A stretch of DNA of 64,000 bases from Diprion similis (taxonomy: Eukaryota > Arthropoda > Insecta > Hymenoptera > Diprionidae): positions 27,268,025 to 27,332,024 of the forward strand of contig NC_060108.1 of NCBI RefSeq assembly GCF_021155765.1, read 5' to 3'. The position numbers were made by a program, and so were the translations under genes. Below the pieces are notes generated by a model. That model was given only the letters and a program-made list of their open reading frames with translations, made no database searches and was not told the DNA's origin. How positions within the stretch are numbered: position 1 is the stretch's first letter; the number at the start of each line of letters is the position of its first letter. Shown one piece after another: positions 1-14,002 of this stretch.

Positions 1-3000
1 GAGAAGAGGAAATCTTAGTGTAGCAAACATTTTTACTCTTTTATATTATACCTATACGTCGCACGCCAGTTTTATTTCCCTCTACTTTAGTAGGTATAAA
101 AATCTTGGAAAATTCAAACATCTGCTACCACGTCGTCCCGTCGCTTTCTAGCGTTAAGGGTACACTCGATTGTAATTCAAGCGACGTTTCAACGGGATTT
201 AAAGTATGCGGAATCCAAGTAGGTGTCTCTTACATACATATAGCCGGTGTTACACTAGTGCCGCTATGCCACGTCATCCAGCAGACAGTGTTTCCTTGGG
301 AGCAGCCATTACCCGGATTACGATGGACTATTTCTAGTTTTGTATTTCTAAGGGTAACTGCATCCTTGCGGTTAAGAAAAACCGTTTGACAAGATGACAC
401 TTCTCTTGTCTGAATCTCCGGCTGATGTATATAGTTTTTCTTATTTATTGATGAAATTTTTGCGATGCAAAGCTCGCAGGTAATACCTAGATTCGTGTCG
501 GAAAATACCAACCTACAAAATTTCGTTGCAAATAAATCAATCCACCCAATTTTAGGCAAAATGATTTTTTCCGATAAACGAATTTAACAATCTGGCGCAC
601 AATCAGTCCAGTCGGAAACTATAAGCGACAGCTGCAGCAGTCCGAATGGTTGAATGGATTGAAATTTCGAAAGGATATCTCAGTAGCGATATTATAAAAG
701 AAGTTTCTCACATCGTCGGAACGATGCTGCAGCGGTAACAGCCGGGCAAATTACTCGAATCGTTGATTTCCGGGCCAGGAAGCTGTATAAGGAAAGCCCA
801 GGAGAGTCTGTAGTGAGAAAACGTATTTCCAGCTCTGCAGCTAAACGGAGGATATCCTCAGGTATCCATTTTATTAAATCCGCGGGATATTTTCACTGCT
901 GAAAAATGAATAAGGAAACAGAAATCGAATACACTGGATAAAAAAAAAGCAAACTTTAGGTGAAAAGCTCGTATTTCCTCTCGTATTTTCCGAGCGGATA
1001 TATGTGTATATAGGTATATATACATATATACATACATACATACATAAGGTAAAGCAAGCAGGATACGGAGGAAGGTATGTACACCAGATAATCGTTAATC
1101 CGCCTTTCGCCATAACCAATAGGTTTCGAGCTCGTAACAGAATCGGGGATGATTCGCCCCATTCATCGTAATGGACCCGGAATTCCGGGATGCGAATTTC
1201 CACCGCACGACCCTTGATCGTCTATATGGCGGCCAAATCGGGCCTAAGAACCGTGAAAACGGGTTCAAAATATCTGCTAAAAGACATTAACCCGCGTTTA
1301 TCTCGAAATCGCGAGGATCCTTGCGGATTTCAGCTGCTGCGCTGTTAGTATTAAACAGGGTGGACGTGGACGCGCGCGAATGGCGCCGGAAAAACTTTGA
1401 GATAACGAATATTATGTTATCGGTGAAACTGAAAGCAAACCTTTCATGGATCTCGTTAATTACATCTGATTGCCAACAGTTTTCAACACGCAACGGCCTT
1501 CTAACAATAATAAGCTTACGAAGCGGACGGGCTTTCGTGCTGATATTTTGCACTGATTTTTCTCACCTGCTTTTGTGAACCTCGCCACTTTATTATTATT
1601 ATTATTATTATTTTTTTACCTCAGATTTATGATTACTCGTTTTTGCTTTCTATTTTTTTCTTTATCAAACCGGTGAAATCGCTTGATTTGTTACTAAACC
1701 TTTACTCAAATTTTCCCACCATTACTGCTCGGTGGAAGTTATGCGACAATTTAATCACCTTGACCTTTGAAAAGTATTTTTCGTTCTTAAAAGGAAAAGT
1801 ATTAAACCAATCAGACGCGTCAATTTGTTTTCTTAATGAATTTTTTTCTTCCAATTTACGAATTATTCGCAAATAATGGAAGTAAGCTTGTTAACTTGGT
1901 ACTTTTTTTTTTATTTGAAAATTTTGCCAATTACAAATTGATTTACAGCTTCATTATAAAGGACTGTTGACGAATGTTTTTATCCCCCGATTTTTCTTTT
2001 TCTTAAACTCTCTGTAAAATAAATCTTTTCTGTCACAGCAAACGACCCCTGCATACTTTTCACGTGACAGAGATAAAACGATCCGAAAACCCTAGGGGAA
2101 GAGAAAGAAGAAAAATTACTTAACGTGTTTGGTAACTGTTCTTGAAAATTTCGGTCGGACGAATATTCGCTGGCACAAGGATACCTTTGTTGTAGCATTC
2201 TAGAGAAAAACAGTGCTAATATGTATATTATAAAGCAGGTAACCCTGAAGAGAAGAAGCAGAATAAAAAGTCAATATAAATGGCGACTGATATAGAATTC
2301 CACCGATCTTAGCTGACTAATTTATTTGTCGCGTACTATGCAGTGTTGAGCCGATATTAAATGAAACTGATTTATCGACGTCGTCTCCCGGGTCGTTCAA
2401 CCGACACTGCGTTAGAAGCTTATCCGTGACATCTTTTTCTCATGAATATGAATTCGTGATGTATGAAAACAAAAAATCCTCCACACGACACGACAGCTTC
2501 AGTAGAATGATTCACTCCTCCAGCTTCTATTAAGACCAATCGATCATATCGAGTTTGATTCATTACCACTTTGCACGTTCACCTTCTCTGAAGTTTGTCC
2601 TTTTCTTCATCTCCATCAACTTACGACCCCATTTTTTTCTCTCATTTGCTCTGACGAATATATAACGTGAACGCAAACAAGGAGCCGTTATCTCGAGATC
2701 GATTCAATCTACGGTGAATTACTCGGGAGATCCTCGGAGAACACTCGTATTTCGAATTAGAAATCGATGGTGGGTCGGGCTTCCTTAGTACCTATCTACT
2801 GATGTATCGTGTTTACAGTCGGCTTGTTGCGGGATTGGGTTGGAACGGAATGGATGCAGGAGAGCGTGCGGGGTGCAAATGAACGAGGGAAAATCGGCTT
2901 ACTGTATTTGTTCTGTCAACCGTGAATAAACAACGTCGTGGCAGGACTAGCAAATCACTCAAGTTTTGCAGTGCAAATCCCAACAGAGAACTGCCTATAT

Positions 3001-6000
3001 CTTTTCACTTGTATGCCCTACTCACCAAGTAAAATAGAACCCAGTTCTATTGACTCACGATCATTCAAACATGGGTTGTTCATCTCTTGCAATGCATACT
3101 GCTGCAGTGTTAGCGAATGGTTTGAGTATTATCGTGAAAATCGCAGTCTGCAACACGTTTACACGCAAAATTGGAACTCGCTGATGATTCCAGTTGACGG
3201 TAAGGAGAGAAGGTAGAAGGACACAAATGTGACGTACATCCTGGTCCCTAAGGCCAAAGGGTGCACGATTGAAGAGACATCTTCGAGGAAAGGAGCACAC
3301 AGGATTAAGGAGGAAAACTAATTCCCGGGTAGGCGGTAACGAACCGCAGATTCTATCCCGGCAACCATCGTTATCCTAATCTGGACTCAGAGTCAGCTCT
3401 AGAGTTCGCGTTCTGTTATGGGATGAAAGCTATTAATGGGGAAGTTTCACTGCCTATGATTTTCCAAACTATAGTAGGCTAAACCGTCCAAGGATGTAAT
3501 TCAGTATCCTCGGTTTCCTCTGCCGTATTCAATAATAACGATCAGAGAAAAACAACCGGTGCCATATTGTCTATCCAATTGTTAATAAAACAATCTCTCG
3601 AGCGCAAGGTCGTGCAAAACGGGCGTCTCGAACTTGCGTCGAGATTTTCGCCGATGATTATTACAGGCGTAGCTTTGCCAGCTCTAGCCGAAAATGAACA
3701 AGAAGTACAAATCTCCGAGGTTTAATCTCCTCCGTCGCGAAATACACATAGTTGTTCGCTCGCCGGTGAGCTGATAAGAAACGCTGTAGAGCCCCTTCGC
3801 TGCGCGCCACCGGGAGCTGGAAATGCCCGCGACGACGACCTGCCCAAGGAACACCCTTAACTTCTGATCCCAATCTCCGTGCAGCTCGACACTCGAATTA
3901 TACGAGTTACAACTCACCTTGGAATACAATAACTTGTCACTAATCCTAAGCCGATATGAATCGGGCCGCATCAAATCCTGCAGGATCCGTAGGAGTCGCA
4001 GCCTTGACAAGTTTGATCAATTTTCGAACTTCGAGCTTCAGGCATCATGCAAATTACGACGAAATTCTGGCATTCTTTCACGCCTGGGTTGCAGGCTGCA
4101 CGTCTAATCGACGATCGTCGCTCCGACTTCATCCGAACTTCAGACGCGACTCTCGCGTGTTCAACGTAATGATAAAATCCATACAGGGTTGCTGCATATC
4201 TGCGGTACATCTGGTGAAACGAAGGGCTCGAGGGCGGCTGCTCCGACCGAGTGTGGGCGTCGTGCTGAGGGCTTGTTGTAAGGGCGTGGTCGCGACACGC
4301 GATACGACCCTTAATCCTTCGATTAGGTATAGCTTCTGCGACGGCGAGCCCGACTCAATTCAATCATCATCTCCTGAATTAATTCGCCATTAAAAAAGTT
4401 TCGCCAGCGATTACGTCCGCAGTGTTTGCATGTGCGGTCCTGAAACTGGTACCACCTCTAAAAAGGACCTGCCGCAGCCTGGGCGTGACAACTATTTGAG
4501 ACAAATTGTTACGAACACAGAGAGACACGAAAAACCACCGGGAATTCACCGCACGAGTGAAGTGACAATGAAGCATCGTGTTTCGCTAACCGGCGACACC
4601 TCAGGATGCCTCCTCGTATTAGGTGACTACTTTGCTTCGTGTTTACGGATGTAACGAGACATGATACTCACGTAGTAGGCAATCGACGTTGCTGGAATAC
4701 AGTCTTCACTTTCAAAGTTTGTAAATACGTTTTCCGTATCATACTTGCAAAGTCGGTAACATTACGCGCTTTGACAATGGTGGATAAAAGAACTTGGATG
4801 GAATGAAGTAAAATTCATGAAAAAGGTTTAATACCAGCTCGTCGAAGGAGAACGGCAATACCACGTAATCCACTTGGTGAAAGATGAACTGCCACCCCGC
4901 GATATTGAGCAACGGAGGGAGCATATGAATTGCGCTTGGACTTGCAAGCCGAGCTTACGTGCTGCAGGAGATCCACTTGCTTGTCGACCGTGAATTATTA
5001 ATTATTCCGCGTTGGACATTGCGCGGAATGGCAGTCGCGTGCTCACCACCCAAATCGCTGAGCTAAATAGTCGGAACGACATGCTTATCCACCACTCTCG
5101 TCCTTCTAATGGGACATTTCTGCATATGAAGCATTCCGAGCTACAGCCATCCAGGATACGGGAATCGAATGAGAATTATCCAGGATTTCGTCAATCTCGG
5201 TGTTACTCGATGCAGAATCTGCGCTGAAACTTGAGCTTGATTAACTCCGGGGAAAAGAATAAAGAACCCCTTTATCAGTCGATTCTCATAAACATACCTG
5301 AGCCGTTACCGGTGGCCAAATGGTGGAAAATAGGTTGAATTTTCGAACCCTTCGGAAGATGGATGTTCTCGTTCGAAGCCCCGCAGGAGACGTAAATGTG
5401 TTACGAGTGCGTTGGCGTATTTCCCCCACAACAATATAGGTACATCTCCCATGAATCGCGATGGCTCAACCCCGTGACCATTAATAATCCTCATCCGACG
5501 AACAGGCAGTTATAACGCAGAGGTTCTGCATATTTTTCACCTGCCACCTGTCTTCTTCTCATTTTTTTTTTTTTTTTTTGTGCTTTTGTCCCCCGTATTG
5601 AAATAACGATGATAATAAAATTGGAGAAAAATGGTAATAACGCTCGCGTGGCGATGAATCTTACTTACAAAAGAGCGAGTCGTGTAGGAAAGAGTTTCCC
5701 CCTATCTTCATGGGTGGCATCTGAATAAGGCCTGCGCTGGGGGTGGCGACGCGAACCGTGGGGTCAATATGGAGAGAGACCCTCCAGGGGTCACGTGGAC
5801 CAGTAAAGAGGTAAAGTCGCCTTTCTCTCTCTCTCCCTCTCTCTCGCTTTCTTCCTCCATACCTCTCGCACTCATTCCGCCTTCTCTTCTCGTATATCTA
5901 CCTGAGGCGTCGGCCGACCTAGTTCGACCCGGTGTATGGATCTGAGTGTAAACGTATTCACGCCGCGTTTTACCGAATGCTTGGCAAATTTTCTAAACTT

Positions 6001-6772
6001 CAGCCGAAGAAGCCTAGGTCTTTATTTTATTCCAATCGATCTTCTGCCTCCGATAACCCATCGACGGATCTCTCAGCTCTACCCTAACTGAAAATGCTGT
6101 TCCGGGTCTGTTCGACGCTTTCGGTGATCTCTTTCGATGTCCTCGTAGTTCCTTCAGTCTTTCAAGCTGTGCTTGCCGGACGTGACTTGTAAAAATACAA
6201 ATAAGAAACTTGATCCGATATTTTGGGACTTTTCAACCTTTTTTTAATATCTAAAATTCTATTTCGTTGTTTTAAATACAAATATTATACTTATTTATTC
6301 GCGTATAAAAATAAGTAAATTAATTGTAGAAAAATCACTAAGCCTGATAATTTTTAACGACAATATACATATATGGTGTTATATCATATTAGACAGGGAT
6401 AAAATTTCGTTCTGATTAGATGTAAATAGATCAAATTGTATCTATTAAGTGTGTTGTAAATTACTAGAGAGGATATTTGAGAATACGTACAGAAATGTTG
6501 AGAAAAAAATCATCCAAGTAGCCATGGAACTAGACCTGGTAGTAAGGAAAAGTTGAGTTTTCGGCAGGACGGAAACGAGCGAGACGAATCGAGGTGATAT
6601 TATTATTAATTTCCGGCGTACCAGATTGGCGCCGTGCTCTGAATTTGTGTAAATTCAAATTGGGGGCGTAAGTTTGAGTAATATCGTAGAGTTAATTAAT
6701 CCAGTATAAACCCTTTGCCCCGATTCGTCGTTGAAATCTAATGAACCCCGTGTTTTCCTTGATATGTTCCAG
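1..6772 (+). other. Presumed intron or upstream region of the NCS gene; no coding exon recognised
   Basis: The next coding exon (6,773) starts in the middle of an EF-hand, so an upstream exon must exist. I looked for the expected second EF-hand loop (a Phe-Asp...Asp-Gly...Asp-Phe coding pattern) in this stretch and did not find it. The stretch therefore looks like the 3' part of a long intron. It holds a TTA microsatellite near 1,589-1,612, a poly-T tract near 5,561-5,580 and a CT-rich tract near 5,821-5,855. Open frames here, including one of 145 codons at 3,956-4,393, show no recognisable protein and overlap open frames on the other strand. Confidence 0.5.
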
Positions 6773-9700
6773 GAATTCCTACTGGCGATAGACGTTACAT
6801 CCAGCGGGACACCCGAGGAGAAATTAAAATGGGCCTTTCGAATGTACGACGTAGACGGAAATGGCGTCATCGACATCCAGGAGATGACGAAGATTGTACA
6901 GGTAACGAAATCCCGTTCGTCATGTTTTTATCCTACAATGGAGAAGAGTCTTCCACCAGCCCGGATGATTTCGACGTTGTTCGATGACGAGGAACTTCCC
7001 CAACAGTCGTGTTCTAGGAACCGCTTCAACTTCCGGCTTCATTTCTTTCGCAATCTCATGAGTTTCTCGTAGTCACAGAACCGAAGTATAAAAAAAAAAA
7101 AAAAAATTCAACACACCTTGGAACTCCATTTCTCTCCAAACTCATCAATCACGAATCGCCTATCTCGGCCTAATTGATAATTTGACTTGGAAAGTTAAAA
7201 CAGTCGATCCGACACTTGCTCCCTAAGTTCCCGGCCCTCCCTCCCTCCCACCTTCGCCGCCCCTTGCCTTTTAGACCTGCGACGGAGGGCTGTCATCGGG
7301 GAAATTGGGTCAAGGGACTCGACTAAATCACTGCGTCGGTGTCACCCGCGCTTTACGTAGCGCTGACGTCAACGTACTGATGAGAAGAAAAAAAGAAAAA
7401 ATTAAATTAAAAGAAAAAAAAATGAAAGTCGAGGTATCGTTTCGGTTTTTGAATTATTCTTTCGCCAATAATTCATCAGATTGAATGAAAACGCGAGAGG
7501 TGAATATTATAATGAATATGCAAAGGCGTCCAGTGAGTTTATTGTCGAGGCGTATATGTATATAATGATTTTGCCGCTCGCGCGCGCGCGAGCTTTCAAA
7601 TAATAATTGGACCGAGGTATACATTCGCAGATGAAACTGTGAAAAAGTTTTATTCAGAGGAAAATCTCCAGGCCTGCAGACGGTAGGCACGTCTCGGAAA
7701 TTATACGCTTCTCAAGACGCCACTGATGCTAAATGAGAGAAGGAAGAAGCGTATAATTAATTAGGGAAGGTAAAAAGGCGAATGAAAAATCGGTAAAGAT
7801 TTGCATATACTTTGTACTAAAGATACTTGGAAATTTAACTTGCAACGGTCTTTCTGTAATTTATCAACAATTTGTTGATTCGTTTTGGCAAAGTTTGATC
7901 AAAGTCTTGTAATAAAACGGAGTTCAAAACTCCGATATCCGTAATATAACTTTTCCCAACGCCCTAAGGATCGTGGAATTTTAATGGAAGTAAGTCGCTA
8001 ACCACTTACTGTAATTAATTACTTCAAAGAACTTGAGCAAAGTGGTGGACCCACGACGCTAGTCAGCTGAAACAAAAACGACCAGGTTTCCGAGACGCGT
8101 GCAAAGTATCAGAGGATCGCTACACAAATACGTATAGCCTGATGTAAATAAGCTAGAAAATCACTAAATATAGTACGTATAAAACGGCGGAACTGAAGTT
8201 GATCGAAGTCATCTGATTCCGTTAATATCGTCAGTCACGACGCTGCAGAAAAATAAAAAAATAGAAACGACCAACAATTTGAAAATCATAAGAACCCAGC
8301 TATCAACAACTCCGGAAACTTTTTATTATTGGATAGTCGTTTTGCAAAGAATTAAGTGTCTTCAAGTTTAATTTACAGATTTCCGGTTTCTGGTACTTGA
8401 TAAAATTGAACGTCGTCACGGTTGGCAGGCGTTTAAATTGAGAGCTTTCACGGTAACGAGATCACGTCTAGATATTCTTGGAAGAGGTTGTTTTTTAGCT
8501 ACAATAAATTCTTGCTATACTTCTCCGAGTCACGAGTATTTTTTTTTCCAGATGACAATTATTCATCGTATTCAATTATATTCGAGGTTGAAGAGAGCAT
8601 TATACCTCTCTCACTAAATTTATCACCTTGATGAAATGGGAAGCGACGATTAATCTTCTCGCTGATTAATTCTGCAGAGAAATTTTTTGCTCCTCTTTCC
8701 GACGCCTTGGTTCATCTTGGGCCTAAAAAGCTACGGCACGGTCACTAGAAACGATGTCATTGTTGAAGTTGAAAAGGCGCGTATATCTGTATTGCAGATT
8801 TTCTGAAAATTACACTATACATGTATAAAAAGTATTGAAAACACTTGTTCATTGAACATAAAAGGGTCCGTCGTGTGCAGAGCCTCTGATTTTCGACCTC
8901 ATTTCAGGCATAAAATTGAAAATAATATACCAGCACTTGTCAGTGGCATTTAAAGATTAAACGTCAACATTGCGATGCTAATTTCGTTTATTCCATGTAT
9001 AATCAAATTACGAATCGAACGACTATAATTGTGTAAGCCGGTTGGATAATCGCATGATTAACGAGGGTAATTGGAACAACGGTTTGTCATCAGCATCCAT
9101 TAGCGGTGCGATTTGAACCGGCTCTAATGTTACTCGACTATTTGTCCGTTAGGTGTGTCCGACATGTGACACCGCAATAATAACTGGGGGCTCAAATACG
9201 AACGAAGTGGATTCTCTTGACGCTATTTTACTTTGCTTATAATTCAACACATTAGCCTGGATATTGTTGGAAGTCGAACGGATTTTCCGAGCTGCGGTGA
9301 CTCTTCGATTATAGTCGCATGTTTGAAAAAAATGAAAACAAACGTTCGGGCTGAAGTGTTGAAAAAACTTCATCTTGAGAAGAGTCGAACACGTACAATG
9401 TCTAATCACTTCCAAGGGCGTGACTCGAGGGCGGTTTTCGTCCTGCCAACATCAACGCGACGTTTCGCTCACAACGTCGGGGAGGAGGAGGGTTTCATCG
9501 AAGGTCTGGCGGTGGTGAAAAAAGCTCGAGTCAGCCACGGCATCGCGACCGAGTCGACCCTCTTCATCCCTCCCCGCACGTCCGACTGCGAACAATACAG
9601 TAATTAACGGAGCGAAGCTCAGGGGTGCAGAGCCTTCGGTTATAAATCCGGACAAATCAGGGCTGAGGCACTTTGGTACCTCGTTTGGCGATGCTCGTCG

Positions 9701-11852
9701 TGACCTCGATGCCTCGCCACGCGTCTTTGCTTCGTCGCAAGCTTGCGAAGGCGAAAAGCGAAAAGCGGGGTAAAAGCTCGGATCCGATCAAAAGGCTGGT
9801 TCTATGTACTTCCTGATCTCCGACGTGGACAAAGTACAAGGGGCTTTTTGCCGTGCGTCAATTCTACCATGAATTTTCATCGAAGTTCCACGAAGATCGG
9901 ATCAAACACCCCATTCGAGTTTGCAGGATGTCGCTAATTCGTCTCACCGGCAAAAAACGAAACGGATAAAAGAAAATATCGGTCAATGCTTGTACCCTGG
10001 ATACGGTTGCGGGATTAAGTTCATATAAAATCTTCAGATTTTCGAAGAAGTTGAGCTTTGAAAATGTGAAAATTTTCACACCAGCGGAACAAGCGGAGGG
10101 AAAGAATAAAAATGGATGAATTTCACCCGGACCAGTTGCAGGTTTGAAACATTGTAACGATCTAGGCGTTACAGAGAAAATGAACAGGTTCGTGAGCTCA
10201 TTAAGCGAATAAACAGGCAAAAAAATTAAAAGGTGAGGGAACAATCTGTAATGGACAATCCGTGTTTGGAATTTAAAGTCTGAAAGAAGACTGTTTTTAC
10301 AATAATATGGGTTGACGCAGCAACCTTATTCATTTGGTAACATGTGAAAGCTCTAGAGCGTCTTTCATCCATGACGACTACTGCATCGGAAAAGGGGTGT
10401 AGACGGGTGATTTCATCATTTGTAACAATAGTATAGAATGCCGTGTTGTCGTTCGGGTAACGAAAAAAAAGTATCGCCCTGCAGTATTTCCGGTTTCCGT
10501 TGGTTCGCTGCGCTCGTTTTCCTCTCCGCCGAGGGACACGATTCACCCTTGCGGGGCTTAACGAACCGATTTTGTACGTTGCTAGGAAATTCCAGAGGGA
10601 AATGGAATCTCGTTTGGCCAGGAAATCAATTCGTCCCCGACATATTCGCGGACGGCTAGTGGTCAGCGAGTCTTTTTGGAGGGTCGTCGAGTCCTTAGCG
10701 GCGTCGTGTCGCGCCACTTACGAAGGTCTTTGATCGGTGATGCGAGCCCTTTCGTAATTGGGAAAGACAATCGACTCGGAATCGAAGGTAACATAATAGT
10801 GTCAAGTACCATCCCCTCGCCGTCCATCGCGCTTTCGATCCTGCGAGGAGCTTGACGCCATGAAATGATTGCGAGTTAGCCAAGAGTTTCGTCCATTTGT
10901 AACAACCAACTAACCGCGGGCATTGTCAAACGCAGACCTCTTGGATGCGGATTATGCTAATTCATCCGAAGCCAATTTGCCTGTACGAAATACCGAAGGA
11001 ACTGAGGTATACTTGCGCTACCACTTGTCGGAAATTGCACCCCCGAGCTTCCTTCCGTCCTCGCTTATACACAGAAATTGCTGAGGGTTAACGTCCTCTT
11101 AAAACACCTCGTCGAGCTCCGTAAGAACTCTAATACGACGGCTAGGTTAACGAAAAATTAGCCAACGTTTCGCGGAATGTGTTTTTATGGGGTTTAAAGT
11201 GAGGACGGATTCGATGGACCCAGTAGTAAAGTCCGTGTTTGGTCAGCCCTGCGGTTCCAGTTTATAGTACGCTGCTAACTTTTGAGGACCCTCGACTTTT
11301 GAGGACCCAGCCGGTAAATGTGCGAGAGTCCTTGGGTCTCGAATGGGGCGGCTGAGCGTGACGTCATACTACCCCACTCCAATCGAAGCAGGCAAATCAT
11401 AAGGCTCTTATATTAATCAGATAAATTAACAACCGCTTTTGTTCGATTTTGTTTGGTTTGGTATTAATTGACACGATGAAAAAAATTTCAAATTTTTTTT
11501 TTATTTTTTCTCGTCTTTCAAACTGGTCGGCAAATGATTTGCAAATGATTTGCAAATGTGGTTTATCGCGTGTAAGAAATTCTACTTGTTCGTCGAATCC
11601 CCGAACGGGAGGAAACGAGACCTGCAATATATTGCTGGCAATGTTACAAATCTATCTTGTCCCCTCTGTTTCCAGGCGATTTACGATATGCTTGGCGCAT
11701 GTTCGAGCAACAGGCCAGCCGACAGCGCTGAGGAGAGGGCGAAGAATATTTTTGCCAAAATGGACGAGAACAACGACGGACAGCTGACGCAAGAGGAATT
11801 CCTCAAGGGCTGTCTGCAGGACGAAGAACTCTCCAAGATGCTGGCACCTTAA
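6773..11852 (+). CDS. Neuronal calcium sensor family EF-hand protein, C-terminal half only (two exons)
   Basis: Two coding exons are visible: 6,773-6,901 (43 codons) and 11,676-11,852 (58 codons plus TAA). They are joined by a 4,774-bp phase-0 intron with a gtaacg donor and a tttccag acceptor. The 101-residue product covers EF-hands 3 and 4 of a recoverin/NCS-type calcium sensor. Loop 3 reads [12 protein letters not shown] and loop 4 [12 protein letters not shown], and both keep the acidic residues at loop positions 1, 9 or 5, and 12 needed for calcium binding. The exon boundary before AIYDMLG is at the same place and phase as in the Nca gene 9 kb downstream. NCS proteins relay calcium signals at membranes, mainly in neurons. 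From memory the closest Drosophila type is CG7646, with frequenin and visinin-like proteins as alternatives. The N-terminal half, with any myristoylation site, lies outside or was not found, so this is a partial gene. Confidence 0.85.
6902..11675 (+). other. Intron of the NCS gene
   Basis: Spliced-out sequence between the two EF-hand exons, 4,774 bp. It contains an A-rich tract near 7,089-7,107, a perfect 18-bp CG palindrome at 7,576-7,593 and a direct repeat of the words cttttgaggaccc near 11,279-11,308. The longest open frame is 163 codons on the minus strand (10,226-10,717). It resembles nothing I know and overlaps competing frames. I see no gene inside the intron. Confidence 0.7.
7576..7593. 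repeat. 18-bp perfect palindrome of alternating CG
   Basis: The sequence GCTCGCGCGCGCGCGAGC is its own reverse complement. It lies in the NCS intron and is unusual against the AT-rich background. Alternating CG can adopt Z-DNA; nothing else points to a function. Confidence 0.85.
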
Positions 11853-12252
11853 TCCCTATTCGCCGGAACAAGATAAGATATATATATATATAAATATATA
11901 TATGCAATATGTTGAGTCTCTACACACAGTTACGTTTCAATAACAGCACAAATGAAACGCTATATATATATATACAAAATACCTACACTAATTTGCAATC
12001 GGTATGCGGCGTTGATCTTGATATATACATATATGCAACGGTCAGACCTGTAGCATAATGCGCTTTGTCTCCGTGTTATTTGAAACCGGATGAATCTTCC
12101 GTTCGTCATTTATCTTGAAAGAGATAAAAAAAAAAACTTTTCCGATACAAAAAATCTCTTTCATTTCTTTTGAATATTTTCATTATTTTTGTACTCCAAA
12201 GAAATGCGTATTTTTCGATTCGATAATCGTTTAATCAGGATGCGCGAATAAA
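11853..12252 (+). other. Probable 3' UTR of the NCS gene
   Basis: Follows the TAA stop at 11,850-11,852. It is AT-rich with several TA runs and reaches a candidate poly(A) signal at 12,247-12,252. Longer 3' UTR forms are common in neuronal genes and cannot be excluded here, since a second AATAAA lies at 12,625-12,630. Confidence 0.45.
12247..12252 (+). terminator. Candidate poly(A) signal AATAAA, NCS gene
   Basis: First canonical AATAAA I see after the stop, about 395 bp downstream, followed within 40 bp by a T/G-richer stretch. Position and motif support it; cleavage here is inferred. Confidence 0.4.
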
Positions 12253-12740
12253 ACTTGGAGGAAAAGATGAAAAAAAAGATGTCTGACCGTCGTTGTTCCA
12301 CGTTGAGGACGGATATTCAACCGGTATCAAGCTGCGCTAGCGATCATTGCAGTTAAAATATTCTACATTGAATCTGAATATCATTCTCAACACCTATATG
12401 TCGATTATTCGCAATACACCTATTATAAATATATATATACATATATATTATATCTTGATTGAAAATGCAATTATGCAAGTAATATACAGAAATGAATCGC
12501 GCTGCACGGTCCGATCATCCAGTCGTCTTTTATACATGTATAGGGGATCGCATTTGTTCTGAGCCAGGCTTACGCACGTAAAACGATCACGCACACATCA
12601 TGCATATACAATATATTATAAACTAATAAATAATGGCGGCGAGAGAAAATGGAGTTCACATGTTGTATTATAAGGCTTTGACAATTACATCGATTTTAGT
12701 CGGTTATAACACATAATTAATCTTAAATTATAAATTATAA

Positions 12741-12815
12741 ATTATACACACACACACACACACACACATACACATACATATATAATATATTATAATATAT
12801 ATATATATATATTAA
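12741..12815. repeat. Compound CA/TA microsatellite
   Basis: A run of alternating CA near 12,746-12,770 passes into TA-rich runs up to about 12,815. It is simple sequence with no sign of coding. Confidence 0.8.
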
Positions 12816-13926
12816 TTATATAAATATATAAGAGAATTGAGTGGCACATTCCATTTATAGATTTGCCAACGGAAACTATAAGCGTACATATGATGTGCGT
12901 TATAGGCGGAGATAACTAGTATAAATTATATAATAGCAGGGACGTAAAATCGAGGGTTTATTTCGTGGAAAATATTGAAATCGATAATTCGTATTTATCA
13001 AGCATGACTGCGGATTGGCAAGAGGAGGTTGGTAGTGCAGGGCTAAAATCAAGTCACGATTATGAAATTTAATATAAAATATTTGGTTGCAAAGAGTGAA
13101 ATTGCGGCTTGAACAGCTATTGATCGAATGACGAGAATGAAGAAAAAATGAAACAAAGCGAAAATAATTCCAAATCGACCCCTCCGACGATACGTGTACC
13201 TACGCTCTGTTCCCGTTACCTTCGCGAAGAATGCGAAAGCGCAGAATTAAATTCCGATCGATACTACACGTCTACGTTATACCCTATACATGTGTGTACG
13301 TCGAGCTATTTTAAAAGAGAATCGTCTGCCGGGGTTCATTACACCCCCGTACCATATATATATACATTATAGGTATGTGGTGTTTTATTTGTCGGTTTGA
13401 TTGTGGGTACAGAAATGCCTGGTTGAATTCTAACAGCCTCGTCACGTTCTATGTAAGTATAATATTTTGCGCGGAATATACCCTCTGAATTTATATTATA
13501 ATGCACCCTACGATTTTGGTGGCAAGCAGGAAGCTTCTCGCGCTTTGAGTAAAGGAAAACAGAAAACAGAAAAGAAGTTGATAAAAAAATTTCCTAAATC
13601 TTTATATTAATATCTGATTGTTAGATTAAAGATTTCTCGAGGTTATTAATAAATTTCTTATTCTACGAAAGAAAGAAACAAATATTTCAGATGAATAGGG
13701 TTTTAATATACCTGCGTATTATATGCGTATGAACATGTATACATATATATTTATATATATATATATGTATATACAAATGTTCATATTACACCGTTATTAT
13801 TGTTATTTCTGGTTATATATATATATATATATACATATATAATTAAATTATATATAAATAAATTTTAACATCCAACCAGCCATAACGATAAAAACGATGT
13901 AGTATGAACTTTTATATCACATAAAG

Positions 13927-13930
<4 letters not shown>

Positions 13931-13998
<68 letters not shown>
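13931..13998. repeat. (AT)n microsatellite, about 34 units
   Basis: Uninterrupted AT dinucleotides for 68 bases, flanked by further TA-rich runs at 13,740-13,850. This is the longest pure dinucleotide run in the window. Confidence 0.95.

Positions 13999-14002
<4 letters not shown>

Noticed and set aside
3956..4393. 145-codon plus-strand open frame
   Set aside because: No recognisable domain and no splice or promoter support. It overlaps open frames on the other strand and lies in presumed intron.
10226..10717. 163-codon minus-strand open frame inside the NCS intron
   Set aside because: Composition is unlike a folded protein, there is no homologue I know, and there are competing frames on the other strand.
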